Shown here: in pieces, positions 25,761 through 35,497 of the stretch | Layout of the letters: every line of letters begins with the position of its first letter | How positions within the stretch are numbered: position 1 is the first letter of the stretch | Assembly: GCA_021781575.1 (NCBI GenBank) | Contig: JAJXWP010000028.1 | Coordinates: forward strand, 1 to 61,255 | DNA length: 61,255 nt | Source: Pseudomonadota bacterium | Lineage (GTDB): Bacteria; Pseudomonadota; Alphaproteobacteria; Rhodospirillales; Magnetospirillaceae | Direction: 5' to 3' | The notes under the pieces: model-generated | Database searches by the model: none | What the model was told of the DNA's origin: nothing | What the model saw: only the letters and a program-made list of their open reading frames with translations | Translations under genes and position numbers: made by a program

Positions 25761-26924
25761 ATGATCAGTTCCGAGCTTCTACAATCGTCCTGCCGCTCGG
25801 CCGCCATCGCCGCCGTCCTCGGACTGGCCGTGCTGACCGCCGGCTGTGTCGCGGGCGGCTACGGGGGTGGCCCGGTCGACTATCGCGAGGGCTCCGTCTA
25901 TGGACGGGGGCTGCCGAATGGCGGCACCTACACGGTCCAGCGGGGCGACACCATCTACGGGATCGCCCGGGAAAACGATGTCTCGGTCCGCGCCCTGATC
26001 GATGCCAACGGCCTGCAGCCGCCGTTCCAGCTGATGGTCGGGCAGGTTCTGAGCCTGCCCCGCGGCGGCGGCTATGTGGTGGTCAGGGGCGACACCCTGA
26101 CCGGCGTGGCGCGCAAGACCGGTGTGCCATTCTCCACCCTGGTGCGGATGAACCAATTGTCGCCGCCCTACATCCTGAGGGTCGGCCAACGTTTGCGCTT
26201 GCCGGCGGGCAATGGCGGCGAACCGGTCTACGCCGCCCTGCCGCCATCGGTCGAGACGCCGGCGCCGCCGGCGGCCGGCGCGCAGCTCACCCCGCCGCCG
26301 CCGGTGGCGCCGCCGTCCGCTTCGCCGCTCGCCGAGCGTTCGGAGGGATATTCGCCTGTGGACAATCGGCAGGCCGGGGCGACGCCTGGCGCGGCGCCCG
26401 GTCCGGCGGTCAGCCCGCCTTCTTCGGAACAGCCCGCCGCCGGCGAGCATGTGGCCAGCGCGGCGACTCCGGCCCCTTTGCCGCCGCCGCCGCCCATGGC
26501 CGGACACGGCTTCAGCTGGCCGGTGCGCGGCGAGATCATCAGCGCGTTCGGCTCGACCGGCAAGGGCCAGCATAACGACGGCATCAATATCGCCGTGCCC
26601 CGCGGCACGCCGGTGCTTGCCGCCGCCGACGGGGTGGTCGCCTATGCCGGAAACGAGCTGCGTGGCTTCGGCAACCTGCTGCTGATCAAGCATGCCGACG
26701 GATGGATGACCGCCTATGCCCATAACGAGACTCTGCTGGTCAAGCGGGGCGACCGGGTGGCGCGCGGCCAGCGGATCGCCCGGGTCGGCGATTCCGGCGG
26801 CGTCAGCCAGCCGCAGCTGCATTTCGAGGTGCGGCAGGGAACCCGCGCCGTCGATCCGCTGACCATGCTGGGCGGAAAGGTCACACCGGCGGCGTCGAAG
26901 GCCGATTCGTCGGATCCGGGCTGA
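25761..26924 (+). CDS. NlpD-like LysM/LytM lipoprotein, zinc ligands lost
   Basis: 387-aa lipoprotein: lipobox LTAGC with C29, two LysM repeats (~55-98 TYTVQRGDTIYGIAR; ~102-146 YVVVRGDTLTGVAR), a Pro/Ala-rich linker and a C-terminal LytM/M23 domain (~255-370). In the LytM domain the H-x3-D motif reads HNDGIN and the H-x-H motif reads QLHFE, so metal ligands are missing, as in the amidase activators NlpD/EnvC. Expected role: activating septal amidases. Located after surE-pcm as in E. coli. Confidence 0.9.
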   Translation: MISSELLQSSCRSAAIAAVLGLAVLTAGCVAGGYGGGPVDYREGSVYGRGLPNGGTYTVQRGDTIYGIARENDVSVRALIDANGLQPPFQLMVGQVLSLPRGGGYVVVRGDTLTGVARKTGVPFSTLVRMNQLSPPYILRVGQRLRLPAGNGGEPVYAALPPSVETPAPPAAGAQLTPPPPVAPPSASPLAERSEGYSPVDNRQAGATPGAAPGPAVSPPSSEQPAAGEHVASAATPAPLPPPPPMAGHGFSWPVRGEIISAFGSTGKGQHNDGINIAVPRGTPVLAAADGVVAYAGNELRGFGNLLLIKHADGWMTAYAHNETLLVKRGDRVARGQRIARVGDSGGVSQPQLHFEVRQGTRAVDPLTMLGGKVTPAASKADSSDPG

Positions 26925-27065
26925 TCAGGTGGGCCGAACGGCCGTCCCAATTTGTGGATATCGGGCGGCGGAACTTCGGGGTATCTTTGGAATTATCGTA
27001 ATCCGTGGTCCGCGCCGCAAGCCGGGCCAAGGGAAGTCGCAAGCGATTTCCGAGGAGGACCAGCC

Positions 27066-27257
27066 ATGGCGAAATTCGCGATCTCGGTATTCGCCACGAT
27101 CGATGCCTCGTCCTTGGTCGAGGGTCGTGACGACGCGGAACGTCTCGTCGAACTGCTGAGCAAAGAGTTCGACTCGATGAGCTATTGTGTCGAACTGGTG
27201 GAGACAGGCGCCGACGGGATCTCGTCGGATGAGGTGGAGGCGCCGACCTATCACTGA
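27066..27257 (+). CDS. 63-aa hypothetical protein
   Basis: ATG at 27066 behind a near-perfect GAGGAGGACC ribosome site. MAKFAISVFATIDASSLVE then a helical LVELLSKEFDSMSYCVEL and acidic tail. It looks like a small alpha/beta soluble protein. The strong ribosome site, 140-base upstream gap and clean stop suggest an independently transcribed gene. No family recognised. Confidence 0.65.
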   Translation: MAKFAISVFATIDASSLVEGRDDAERLVELLSKEFDSMSYCVELVETGADGISSDEVEAPTYH

Positions 27258-27389
27258 AAGTGGAACAGCGGATCGGGGCCTTGGTTCCCCGCCGTCGCGA
27301 TCGGACCGGTCGGGCCGCTGCGATGGGCGCAAGCCGCCGGCCCTACCCGGCGTGTTGGCCCGAGGTCGAAATCCGCGGCGGAGTTCGCG

Positions 27390-28253
27390 TCACCGCAGCG
27401 ACTTGCCCAGGCGGCCGGCCAGGTCCTGGATGAATTGCCAGGCCACGCGGCCCGAGCGCGAGCCGCGGGTCATCGACCATTCCAGGGCCTCGGCGCGCAA
27501 TTGCTCGATGGCGAGGGGCAGGCGGTACGCCGCCGCATAGCCCTCGACGATGGCGAAGAACGTTGCCTGGTCCAGGTTGTGGAAGCCCAGCCACAGGCCG
27601 AAGCGGTCGGACAGCGATACCTTTTCCTCGGTTGCCTCGCCGGGATGGATGGCGGTGGCGCGTTCGTTCTCGATCATTTCGCGCGACATCAGATGGCGCC
27701 TGTTCGAGGTGGCGTAGAACACGACGTTGTCCGGCCGCCCTTCAACGCCGCCTTCCAACACCGCTTTCAGCGACTTGTAGCTTTCATCCGCCGCTTCGAA
27801 GGAAAGATCGTCGCAGAACAGCAGGACGCGGCGGGCGCTGGCACGCAGCAGGCCGAGCAGGCGCGGCAGGGTGGGGATGTCCTCGCGGTGGATTTCGACA
27901 AGGGCCAGGGCGCCGGGGCGCTCGACGTTGATCGCGGCATGCACCGCCTTGACCAGCGACGATTTGCCGGTACCGCGGGCCCCCCACAACAACGCGTTGT
28001 TGGCCGGCAGGCCCTGGGCGAAGCGCCGCGTGTTGTCGAGCAGGATGTCCCTCTGGCGCTCGATCCCTTTCAGCAGGTCCACCTCGACGCGGTTGACCCG
28101 GGTTACCGGCTCGAGGCCTTCCGGCTGGGCATGCCAGACGAACGCGTCGGCCTCGTCGAGGGCGGTGACGCGAGGCGGCGGCGGAGCCAGCCGGTCGAGA
28201 GCGTCGGCGATCCGACCCAAGAGGTTGGCGATGGCGGGATCTGTGTCGGTCAT
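27390..28253 (-). CDS. DUF815-family AAA+ ATPase
   Basis: 287-aa P-loop ATPase: Walker A GARGTGKSSLV, Walker B VLLFCDDLSFE, sensor-1 like FYATSNRRHLM, and FGLWLGFHNLDQATFFAIVEGYA, all typical of the DUF815 family. Biological role not established. Divergent from yajC, which matches common alphaproteobacterial synteny. Confidence 0.9.
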   Translation of the reverse strand: MTDTDPAIANLLGRIADALDRLAPPPPRVTALDEADAFVWHAQPEGLEPVTRVNRVEVDLLKGIERQRDILLDNTRRFAQGLPANNALLWGARGTGKSSLVKAVHAAINVERPGALALVEIHREDIPTLPRLLGLLRASARRVLLFCDDLSFEAADESYKSLKAVLEGGVEGRPDNVVFYATSNRRHLMSREMIENERATAIHPGEATEEKVSLSDRFGLWLGFHNLDQATFFAIVEGYAAAYRLPLAIEQLRAEALEWSMTRGSRSGRVAWQFIQDLAGRLGKSLR

Positions 28254-28318
28254 GGGCCGGAGCGTAGCATGGGCCGGACCCGCGGCAAAGAGCGGGCGCC
28301 GTCGGCGGCGCCCGATTG

Positions 28319-28369
28319 ACCGGCAATCTGCCGGTTAACATTTGCAACTGGCTGCAAGCCCGTTATAGT
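28319..28369 (+). promoter_or_regulatory. Promoter and palindrome upstream of yajC-secDF
   Basis: TTGCAA (28342-28347) and TATAGT (28364-28369) with a 16-bp spacer form a plausible sigma-70 promoter 42 bp before the yajC ATG. Just upstream, ACCGGCA-ATC-TGCCGGT (28319-28335) is a perfect dyad that could be an operator or the DUF815-side element. Confidence 0.55.
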
Positions 28370-28410
28370 CCGGCTTCTTCGAAGGCGATCCGCAAGTTCA
28401 GGAGATCCGC

Positions 28411-28881
28411 ATGTTCATTTCAGAGGCTTACGCGCAGGCGGCCGGCGCTCCGGGAGCGGGCGGCTTCGAAAGTCTGCAGCAATTCCTTCCCCTGGTCCTC
28501 ATCTTCGTCGTCTTCTACTTCTTGCTGCTGCGCCCGCAGCAGAAGAAGATGAAGGCGCACCGCGAGATGGTCTCCCAGCTGCGGCGCGGCGATCGGGTGC
28601 TGACCCAGGGCGGCATCGTCGGACAGATCGCCAAGGTCCTCAATGATGCCGAGGTGTCGGTCGAGATTTCCGAAGGGGTGAGGGTGCGCGTCATGCGTAG
28701 CGCCATCTCCGAGGTGCTGGCGAAGCCCGAGCCGGTGGGCGGTTCGAAGGACGCCAAGGAGACCAAGGACGTCAAAGAGGCGAACGACGAGCCGGACGCT
28801 GCGACGCCGGCTGCCGGCGGCCAGACCCCGTCGGAAGAGAAGAGCGGTTCCATTCTCGGCAAGCTGCTCGGCAAGAAGTAG
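28411..28881 (+). CDS. yajC: YajC, Sec translocase accessory subunit
   Basis: 156-aa inner-membrane protein. One membrane helix (FLPLVLIFVVFYFLLLRPQQ) is followed by KKMKAHREMVSQLRRGDRVLT and GGIVGQIAKV, the YajC signature. It has an additional Lys/Glu/Asp-rich C-terminal extension of ~50 residues beyond the common length. Associates with SecDF. ATG behind AGGAGATCC. Confidence 0.94.
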   Translation: MFISEAYAQAAGAPGAGGFESLQQFLPLVLIFVVFYFLLLRPQQKKMKAHREMVSQLRRGDRVLTQGGIVGQIAKVLNDAEVSVEISEGVRVRVMRSAISEVLAKPEPVGGSKDAKETKDVKEANDEPDAATPAAGGQTPSEEKSGSILGKLLGKK

Positions 28882-28994
28882 ACGGCTTTTCCGGCAGCCC
28901 CATGATGGCGCGCATTCGGGAGGCGATAGGTCGTGCCGCCCCCACCGGGCAGGGATGACGGAACGATAGAAGTCAGGATCAGGATGCATTCCTA

Positions 28995-30815
28995 ATGAAC
29001 CGCTATCCTCGCTGGAAGTACATCATCATCCTCATCGCAATGCTGTTGGGGGTGCTCTACTCGCTGCCCAATTTGTTCGGCGAGGTCCCGGCAGTGCAGG
29101 TGTCGCCGGCCAATTCGGTGGCGCAGGTCAACCCGGCGCTGCTGCAGAAGGTCGAAGACACCCTGAAGCAGGATCAGCTGCCCTACCAAGGGATCATTTC
29201 GGATTCCAACGGCATCAAGATCCGGCTGGCCGACACCGATACTCAGCTGCGAGCGAAGGATGCGTTGCAGCGGGTGTTGGGCGACGATTACACGGTGGCG
29301 CTGAATCTGCTGTCCGCCTCGCCGCAATGGCTGGCCAGCATCGGCGCGCTTCCCATGTATCTCGGCCTGGATTTGCGCGGCGGCGTGCATTTCCTCATGC
29401 AGGTCGACATGAAATCGGCCCTCGACAAGCAGCTTGACCGGCAGACCGGCGATGTGCGCAACGCCTTGCGCGAGGCCCGGGTGCCGCTGGCCGGCGTCGC
29501 CCGGCAGGGGCAGAGCCTGGTGGTCAAGTTCCGCGATCCCGAGCTTCGCGCCCAGGGAGCGGAAGTGTTGCGCAAGGCGCTGCACGAGATGTCGGTGACC
29601 CAGATCGACGACACCCATCTTTCCTGCACGCTGACCCCCGAGGCACTGACCAAGTTCCAGCAGGCGGCCTTGCAGCAGAACATCCTGACGCTGCGCAACC
29701 GGGTCAACGAACTGGGCGTCGCCGAACCGGTGATTCAGCAGCAGGGCAACGACCGCGTCGTGGTGGAACTGCCGGGCGTGCAGGATACCGCCAAGGCCAA
29801 GGACATCCTGGGCCGCACCGCCAGCCTCGAGATCCGCATGGTCGACGAGGAACACTCGGATCCGCAAAGCCTGCAGAACGCCGCCCGCGGCCTGGTGCCG
29901 CCCGGCGACGACTTCTATATCGGTGGACGCAACGCCCAGCCTTTGCTGGTCAAGAAGACCATCATCCTGACTGGCGAGAACATTTCCAACGCATCGGCCG
30001 GGTTCGACGGACGGACCAACGAGCCGGCGGTGGACATCAGCCTCGATACCCGCGGTGCCCGCATCTTCTCGCGCATCACCCGCGACAATGTCGGCAAGCG
30101 GATGGCCATCCTGCTGGTGGAAAAGGGCAAGGCCGAGGTAGTCACCGCTCCGGTGATCCGCCAGGAGATCGACGGCGGGCAGGTGCAGATCACCGGCCGT
30201 ATGTCTGTCAAGGACGCCAACGACACGGCGCTGCTGCTGCGTGCCGGCGCCCTGGCCGCGCCCATGGAGATCATCGAGGAGCGCACCATCGGCCCCAGCC
30301 TGGGCGCCGAGAATATCGCCAAGGGCGTTCATTCGGTGCTGTGGGGCTTCGTCGGCATCGCCGTGTTCATGTCGATCTATTATCGGGTGGTCGGCCTGTT
30401 CTCGACCCTGGCCCTGGCCAGCAACGTGCTGTTCCTGGTGGCCCTGTTGTCGCTGATGCAGGCCACCTTGACGCTGCCCGGCATCGCCGCCATTGCGCTG
30501 ACCGTCGGCATGGCGATTGACGCCAATGTGCTGATCAACGAACGCATCCGCGAGGAGCTGCGGGCGGGCCATACCCCTCATGCGGCGATCCATGCCGGCT
30601 ATGAACGGGCATTCGCCACCATTCTCGACTCCAACGTCACCAACTTCATCGCCGGCGTCGCCCTCTTCGCCTATGGCACCGGGCCGGTCCGCGGTTTCGC
30701 CGTGGTCCTGTGCCTTGGCATCCTGACCTCGATGTTCAGCGCCGTCCTGGTTTCGCGGGCGCTGGTCAACCTGACTTACGGCCGCCGCCGCAAGATCGCG
30801 CAGCTGTCGATTTGA
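28995..30815 (+). CDS. secD: SecD, protein translocase subunit
   Basis: 606-aa membrane protein using the proton gradient to finish protein export. N-terminal helix, large periplasmic P1 domain with LGLDLRGGVHFLMQVD, and six-helix C-terminal RND-like part with the conserved VGMAIDANVLINERIREE. Full length. Precedes secF by 23 bases. Confidence 0.97.
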   Translation: MNRYPRWKYIIILIAMLLGVLYSLPNLFGEVPAVQVSPANSVAQVNPALLQKVEDTLKQDQLPYQGIISDSNGIKIRLADTDTQLRAKDALQRVLGDDYTVALNLLSASPQWLASIGALPMYLGLDLRGGVHFLMQVDMKSALDKQLDRQTGDVRNALREARVPLAGVARQGQSLVVKFRDPELRAQGAEVLRKALHEMSVTQIDDTHLSCTLTPEALTKFQQAALQQNILTLRNRVNELGVAEPVIQQQGNDRVVVELPGVQDTAKAKDILGRTASLEIRMVDEEHSDPQSLQNAARGLVPPGDDFYIGGRNAQPLLVKKTIILTGENISNASAGFDGRTNEPAVDISLDTRGARIFSRITRDNVGKRMAILLVEKGKAEVVTAPVIRQEIDGGQVQITGRMSVKDANDTALLLRAGALAAPMEIIEERTIGPSLGAENIAKGVHSVLWGFVGIAVFMSIYYRVVGLFSTLALASNVLFLVALLSLMQATLTLPGIAAIALTVGMAIDANVLINERIREELRAGHTPHAAIHAGYERAFATILDSNVTNFIAGVALFAYGTGPVRGFAVVLCLGILTSMFSAVLVSRALVNLTYGRRRKIAQLSI

Positions 30816-30838
30816 TCGGAAGGACGGAGTAGACCCAG

Positions 30839-31774
30839 ATGGAATTCTTCCGCTTCAAGCGCGACATCCCGTTCATGACCTACGCCCGGTCGACCACCGT
30901 GGCGTCGCTAATCACCTTCATCCTGGCGGTGTTCTTCCTGGCGACGCGGGGGCTCAATTTCGGGGTGGAATTCACCGGCGGCACGGTCATCGAAGTCCAC
31001 TATGCCCAGGCGGCGCAGCCGGCCAAGGTGCAGGCGGCCTTGGTCAAGGCGGGGTTCGCCGACAGCTCGGTACAGAATTTCGGCACGTCGTCGGACGTGA
31101 TCATCCGCATGCCGCTGAAGCAGGGCGTTTCGTCGGCACAGCTGTCCGAGCGGGTCCTGACCGCATTGCGAGCCGATCAGCCGCAGGTCGAGTTGCGCCG
31201 GGTCGAGTTCATCGGGCCCCAGGTGGGCAAGGAACTGGTGACCGACGGGTCGATCGCCCTGGCGCTGGTCTGCGCCGGGATCATGGCCTACCTGGCCTTC
31301 CGGTTCGAGTGGCGCTTCGCCGTCGCGGCTATCATCGCCAACCTGCACGATGTGGTGATCATTCTTGGCTTCTTCGCCTTCTTCCGCTGGGAGTTCACCC
31401 TGACGGTCCTGGCCGCGGTGCTGTCGGTTCTGGGCTACTCGGTCAATGAATCGGTGGTGGTGTTCGACCGGATTCGGGAAAACTTCCGCAAATACAAGAA
31501 GGCGAGCGTCCCCGAAATCATCAACAACGCCATCACGGCGACCATGTCGCGAACCATCATCACCCACGGATGCACGGAATTGGTGGTGGTGTCGATGCTG
31601 CTGTTCGGCGGCGAGACCCTTCACAACTTCGCCTTGGCGCTGACCATCGGCATCGTCTTCGGCATTTATTCGTCGGTCCTGGTGTCGAGCCCGATCGTCA
31701 TGTGGCTGGGTGCCTCGCGAGCCCATTTCGTCAAGGTCGATGCGCCACCGCAGGCCGCCAACGCGAAACCCTGA
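30839..31774 (+). CDS. secF: SecF, protein translocase subunit
   Basis: 311-aa partner of SecD. N-terminal helix then LNFGVEFTGGTVIEV, periplasmic domain and five further helices with VLGYSVNESVVVFDRIREN and TMSRTIITHGCTELVVV. ATG at 30839 behind AAGGACGGAG. Confidence 0.97.
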   Translation: MEFFRFKRDIPFMTYARSTTVASLITFILAVFFLATRGLNFGVEFTGGTVIEVHYAQAAQPAKVQAALVKAGFADSSVQNFGTSSDVIIRMPLKQGVSSAQLSERVLTALRADQPQVELRRVEFIGPQVGKELVTDGSIALALVCAGIMAYLAFRFEWRFAVAAIIANLHDVVIILGFFAFFRWEFTLTVLAAVLSVLGYSVNESVVVFDRIRENFRKYKKASVPEIINNAITATMSRTIITHGCTELVVVSMLLFGGETLHNFALALTIGIVFGIYSSVLVSSPIVMWLGASRAHFVKVDAPPQAANAKP

Positions 31775-31824
31775 CGATATTTTTTTGCTGGCGGCCGCGC
31801 GTCGCGGCTGCCATATGAGTCGCC

Positions 31825-32202
31825 ATGGAATTCTCTCCGCTCAATCCCGCCGGCCGCCAGTTGATCCAAAGCTATGGGGATGGCGGCTTCCGGATCAGCG
31901 GCGCCAGGCATGAGGGCTCGGTGCTGGTGTTTCCGCTCGCCACGATGGCCTGGTCCGTGGCCGCCGTCGATGAACTGTCGGTCGACAGCCTGCAACAGGT
32001 GGCGGCGGCGGCGCCCAGGGTGGACATCCTGGTCCTCGGCACCGGCCAACGGATGCTGGCCGTCCCGTCCCCGATACGGCGCCACTTTCGTGCCGCCGGC
32101 ATCACCTTCGAGGTGATGGACACCGGGGCGGCCTGCCGCACCTACAATGTGCTGATGGGCGACGACCGCCGGGTCGCCGCGGCATTGATCGCCATCGGCT
32201 GA
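31825..32202 (+). CDS. Mth938-like domain protein
   Basis: 125-aa small globular protein of the Mth938/DUF498 group: VDILVLGTGQRMLAVPSPIR and a C-terminal GAACRTYNVLMGDDRRVAAALI. Homologues include the mitochondrial complex I assembly factor NDUFAF3, and in Alphaproteobacteria the gene typically follows secF. Molecular role in bacteria unclear. Confidence 0.9.
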   Translation: MEFSPLNPAGRQLIQSYGDGGFRISGARHEGSVLVFPLATMAWSVAAVDELSVDSLQQVAAAAPRVDILVLGTGQRMLAVPSPIRRHFRAAGITFEVMDTGAACRTYNVLMGDDRRVAAALIAIG

Positions 32203-32238
32203 TGGCGTAGGGCGGCCCGCGGCCGCCACACCTTCATA

Positions 32239-32319
32239 GTGCAGTGGCTCATTCAAAAGGTTCACTGCACCAGGCCTATCAAAGCCCCTTGCCGGCCGGC
32301 CGCCGTTGAGACGGCGGCC
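32239..32319. terminator. Two inverted repeats between convergent genes
   Basis: GTGCAGTG (32239-32246) with CACTGCAC (32263-32270), and GGCCGCCGT (32298-32306) with ACGGCGGCC (32311-32319) around a TGAG loop, the latter flanked by CCTTG/CAAGG. They lie between the convergent Mth938-like and sodB genes and may end both transcripts; no U-tract. Confidence 0.45.
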
Positions 32320-32380
32320 AAGGGCGCGGATGCGCCCGCCCGGCGAGGGGCAGAAACAAAGGTGCACTGCTGTCGAACGT

Positions 32381-32989
32381 CTACTTGTGCGGCGCCTTGT
32401 CCAGGTTTTTCGCGGCGAAATCCCAGTTGGCCAGATTTGCCAGCACCGTCGAGACAAAGTCGGGGCGGCGGTTCTGGTAGTCCAGATAATAGGCGTGTTC
32501 CCACACATCGACGGTGAACAAGGCGGTCTGGCCGTGGACCAGCGGCGTGTCGGCATTGGCGGTCTTGGTCACTTTGAGCGTCCCGCCATCCAGCACCAGC
32601 CAGGCCCAGCCACTGCCGAACTGGGTGGTGGCGGCGGTCTTGAAGTCCTCGACGAACTTGCCGTAGCTGCCGAAGTCAGCCTCGATCTTCGACAGCAACT
32701 GGCCTTGCGGCGTTCCGCCGCCGGCCGGCTTCAGGCAATTCCAGAAGAAGCTGTGGTTCCACACCTGGGCGCCATTGTTGAAGATGCCGATCTTCGACGG
32801 GTCGCCGGCGACGGCCTTGACCACGTCTTCCAGCGCCTTGCCGGCGTAGGGCGTGTCCTTCGTCAGATTGTTGTAGTTCGTGACATAGGCGGCGTGGTGC
32901 TTGCCATGATGGAACGACAAGGTATTGGCCGACATGTGCGGCTCCAGCGCCTTGGCGTCGAACGGAAGCGGGGGTAGCTCAATAGCCAT
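32381..32989 (-). CDS. sodB: Fe-type superoxide dismutase
   Basis: 202-aa cytosolic superoxide dismutase. Metal ligands H27, H79, D161 and H165 (DVWEHAYYLDY) are present. The GAQVWNHSFFW segment, with Q75, marks the iron-type subfamily. ATG at 32989 behind a CGAGG ribosome site; the open frame continues upstream without coding character. Confidence 0.95.
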   Translation of the reverse strand: MAIELPPLPFDAKALEPHMSANTLSFHHGKHHAAYVTNYNNLTKDTPYAGKALEDVVKAVAGDPSKIGIFNNGAQVWNHSFFWNCLKPAGGGTPQGQLLSKIEADFGSYGKFVEDFKTAATTQFGSGWAWLVLDGGTLKVTKTANADTPLVHGQTALFTVDVWEHAYYLDYQNRRPDFVSTVLANLANWDFAAKNLDKAPHK

Positions 32990-33334
32990 CGGGTACCTCG
33001 AATTAGTTTGGAAACGCTCTAAACGATGCTCCAAAGATAGGTGCCGAGCGGGGGTTTGTGAAGTGGCAAACAACCTTCCCGGTTTCGGGTGGGGTTTTAA
33101 GACCCTTCGCCGGGCGTGGGGCAAGAAACGCCGGAGGGCAGAGAACGGCGCCGGAACGGCGGTTCCGTTCAGCCTATGGATTATTACCTGACGCAATTGG
33201 GGAAGGCGAGAAAGAAGAAGGCATCTCGCCGTTGAAGGGTTCGAGATGGCCGGAAGTGATGGTCGGCGTAATGACCGGAGCCGGCCGGGTCGAACAGGCG
33301 GTCAGGGGTCGATGGGCTGCGCCGGCGGCGGGAC

Positions 33335-35407
33335 TCAAGGCAAGGCTTGCGGCAGGCAGGCTGACTGCCCCGTCACCCAGGTGAGGAATTCGGCGGCCGG
33401 CATTGGGCGGGCAAAGAAGTAGCCTTGCGCCGTCTGGCAGCCCCATTCGGCCAGGCAGTCCGCTTGGCGCGCCGTCTCCACGCCTTCGGCGACGACGCTC
33501 AGCCGCAGTGAATTACCCAGGGCGATGATGGTCCGGCAGATTTGCGCATCGTCCTCATTGTTGTCGGCGTCAAGGACGAAGGTGCGATCGATCTTCAAGG
33601 TGTCGATGGGCAGTCGCTTCAAATAGGCCAGACTGGAATACCCGGTGCCGAAATCGTCGACGGCGATGGTGATGCCGCTGGCCCGCAACTTGCCGAGCAG
33701 GCGGATGGCCCGGTCGGGATCGTTCATCACCATGCTCTCGGTCAATTCGATTTCCATGGTGGCGGGCTCCAGGCCATAGGCGTCGAGCATCGCCCGGATG
33801 GTGTCTTCGAGGCAGCCTTCATGCAACTGGGTGGCCGAGACGTTGATCGCCATTCGCATCCCGCCGAAGCCTTGCTTGCGCAGTTGGGCAAGGGTCCGGC
33901 AGGATTGATCGAGGACCCATTCCCCCAACGAGATGATCAACCCGGCCTCTTCCGCCAAAGGGATGAAGTCAGCCGGAGAGATCAGGCCGCGTTCGGGATG
34001 GCGCCAGCGCACCAGCGCCTCGGCGCCGCAGGGAAGGCGGGTGGCGAGGGAGATCTTCGGCTGGACGAACAGCTCCAACTGTTGCTTGTCGATCGCCAGC
34101 CGAAGGTCGGATACCAGTTGAAGGCGCTCTTCGGCGCGGTAGGTCATCGCCGCGTTGAAGAAGCGGAAGGTGCTCTTGCCGGCGGCCTTGGCGGCATACA
34201 TGGCGGCATCGGCGTTCTTCATCAGGCTGACCACGTTCATGCCGTCATCGGGGAACAGGGCGATGCCGATGGAGCCGCTGACATGGACCCGCACGGGCCC
34301 CAGATCGACCGGTCGGTTGACCGCCTCGATGATGCGCTCCGCCACGGCGGCGACTTCGGCTTCGTTCTCGGGATCGGTCAAGACCACGACAAATTCATCG
34401 CCGCCGAGGCGCGACAGGGTATCGCAGCCGCGGACCGCTGTTCGCAGGCGGTCGCCCATGACCTGCAGCAGGGCGTCGCCGTGGTCGTGGCCCAAGGTGT
34501 CGTTGACCACCTTGAACTGGTCGAGATCAAGGAACAGCACGGCCAGCCGCTGTCTTTCGCGTTCGGCGACGGCGATGCCATGTTCCAGGCGGTCGGTCAG
34601 CAGCAGGCGGTTGGGCAGTTCGGTCAGCGCGTCGTGAAACGCCAGATGCTGGATCCGTTCGTCCTTGCGGCGCAGTTCGGTAATATCGTTGAAGATCGCC
34701 ACGAACTGGGCCGCCGCAGGGTGTGGCCCGGGGATGCGGGTGATGGTCTGATGCTGCAGGTAGACCTCGCCATTCTTCCGGCGGTTCCAGATCTCTCCCT
34801 GCCATTGGCCGGTGTCCAGCAGCCTGGTCCACAGCTGTTTGTAAAATGTCTCGTCGTGGCGGTCGGATTTGAGGATGCGGGGTGTCTGGCCGATGGCCTC
34901 TTCGGCCCGGAAGCCGGTGATCTCGGAAAATGCCGGGTTGACCGAAACGATCGTCCCCTCGCTATCGGTGATGACGATGCCTTCGATGGTGTTGCGATAG
35001 ACGCTGGCGGCCAGTTGCAGCGCCGCCTCGTCGGCCTTGCGCGCCGAGATGTCGCGCCACGCACAGTGGATCACCGTCCGTCCGTCGAGGCTCATCGGAG
35101 TAAGCGTGACCTCGGCCGGGAAGGTCGTGCCGTCGGCCTTGCGATGGGTCCACTCGAACCGCCGGAAGCCGCCACCCACCATGGTTCCTAAGATCCGTTC
35201 GGCCTTCATCAAGGAGCGTTCGCCATCCGGCTGGAATTCCGGCGACAGGTCGGACGGGTGGCTGCGCAGCAGGCCTTCCTTGCTGGTATAGCCGAGAAGC
35301 CGGACGGCTGCCTCGTTGCAGTCGATGAAACGGTTGTCCTCGATGATCCAGGTGGGATCGGGGGACTGGTCGAACAGTCGCCTGAAGCGCTCCTCGCAGG
35401 TCGTCAA
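33335..35407 (-). CDS. PAS-PAS-GGDEF-EAL c-di-GMP signalling protein
   Basis: 690-aa soluble protein: PAS1 (~5-120, FRRLFDQSPDPTWIIEDNR), PAS2 with PAC (~128-245), GGDEF (~255-415) with intact RLGGDEFVVV, EAL (~430-685) with AEALVRWRHPE, FIPLAEEAGLI, DDFGTGYSSLAYLKRLP and VVAEGVE. Both catalytic domains keep their key residues, so it may both make and cleave c-di-GMP. Start: TTG at 35407 with GAGG 6 bases before; a TTG 25 codons upstream lacks such a site. No membrane segment. Confidence 0.9.
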   Translation of the reverse strand: MTTCEERFRRLFDQSPDPTWIIEDNRFIDCNEAAVRLLGYTSKEGLLRSHPSDLSPEFQPDGERSLMKAERILGTMVGGGFRRFEWTHRKADGTTFPAEVTLTPMSLDGRTVIHCAWRDISARKADEAALQLAASVYRNTIEGIVITDSEGTIVSVNPAFSEITGFRAEEAIGQTPRILKSDRHDETFYKQLWTRLLDTGQWQGEIWNRRKNGEVYLQHQTITRIPGPHPAAAQFVAIFNDITELRRKDERIQHLAFHDALTELPNRLLLTDRLEHGIAVAERERQRLAVLFLDLDQFKVVNDTLGHDHGDALLQVMGDRLRTAVRGCDTLSRLGGDEFVVVLTDPENEAEVAAVAERIIEAVNRPVDLGPVRVHVSGSIGIALFPDDGMNVVSLMKNADAAMYAAKAAGKSTFRFFNAAMTYRAEERLQLVSDLRLAIDKQQLELFVQPKISLATRLPCGAEALVRWRHPERGLISPADFIPLAEEAGLIISLGEWVLDQSCRTLAQLRKQGFGGMRMAINVSATQLHEGCLEDTIRAMLDAYGLEPATMEIELTESMVMNDPDRAIRLLGKLRASGITIAVDDFGTGYSSLAYLKRLPIDTLKIDRTFVLDADNNEDDAQICRTIIALGNSLRLSVVAEGVETARQADCLAEWGCQTAQGYFFARPMPAAEFLTWVTGQSACLPQALP

Positions 35408-35497
35408 GCCATCCTCGTGCCGGCATAAGAAAAAGGTGCTTTTGAGGAAGGCGATAATAGTGTGCGCCGGCCGTGCTGACAATGCGCCCTGGCGCTT

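Noticed and set aside
28992-30593. Long minus-strand open frame opposite secD
   Set aside because: Shadow of secD; composition is atypical and no motif is present.
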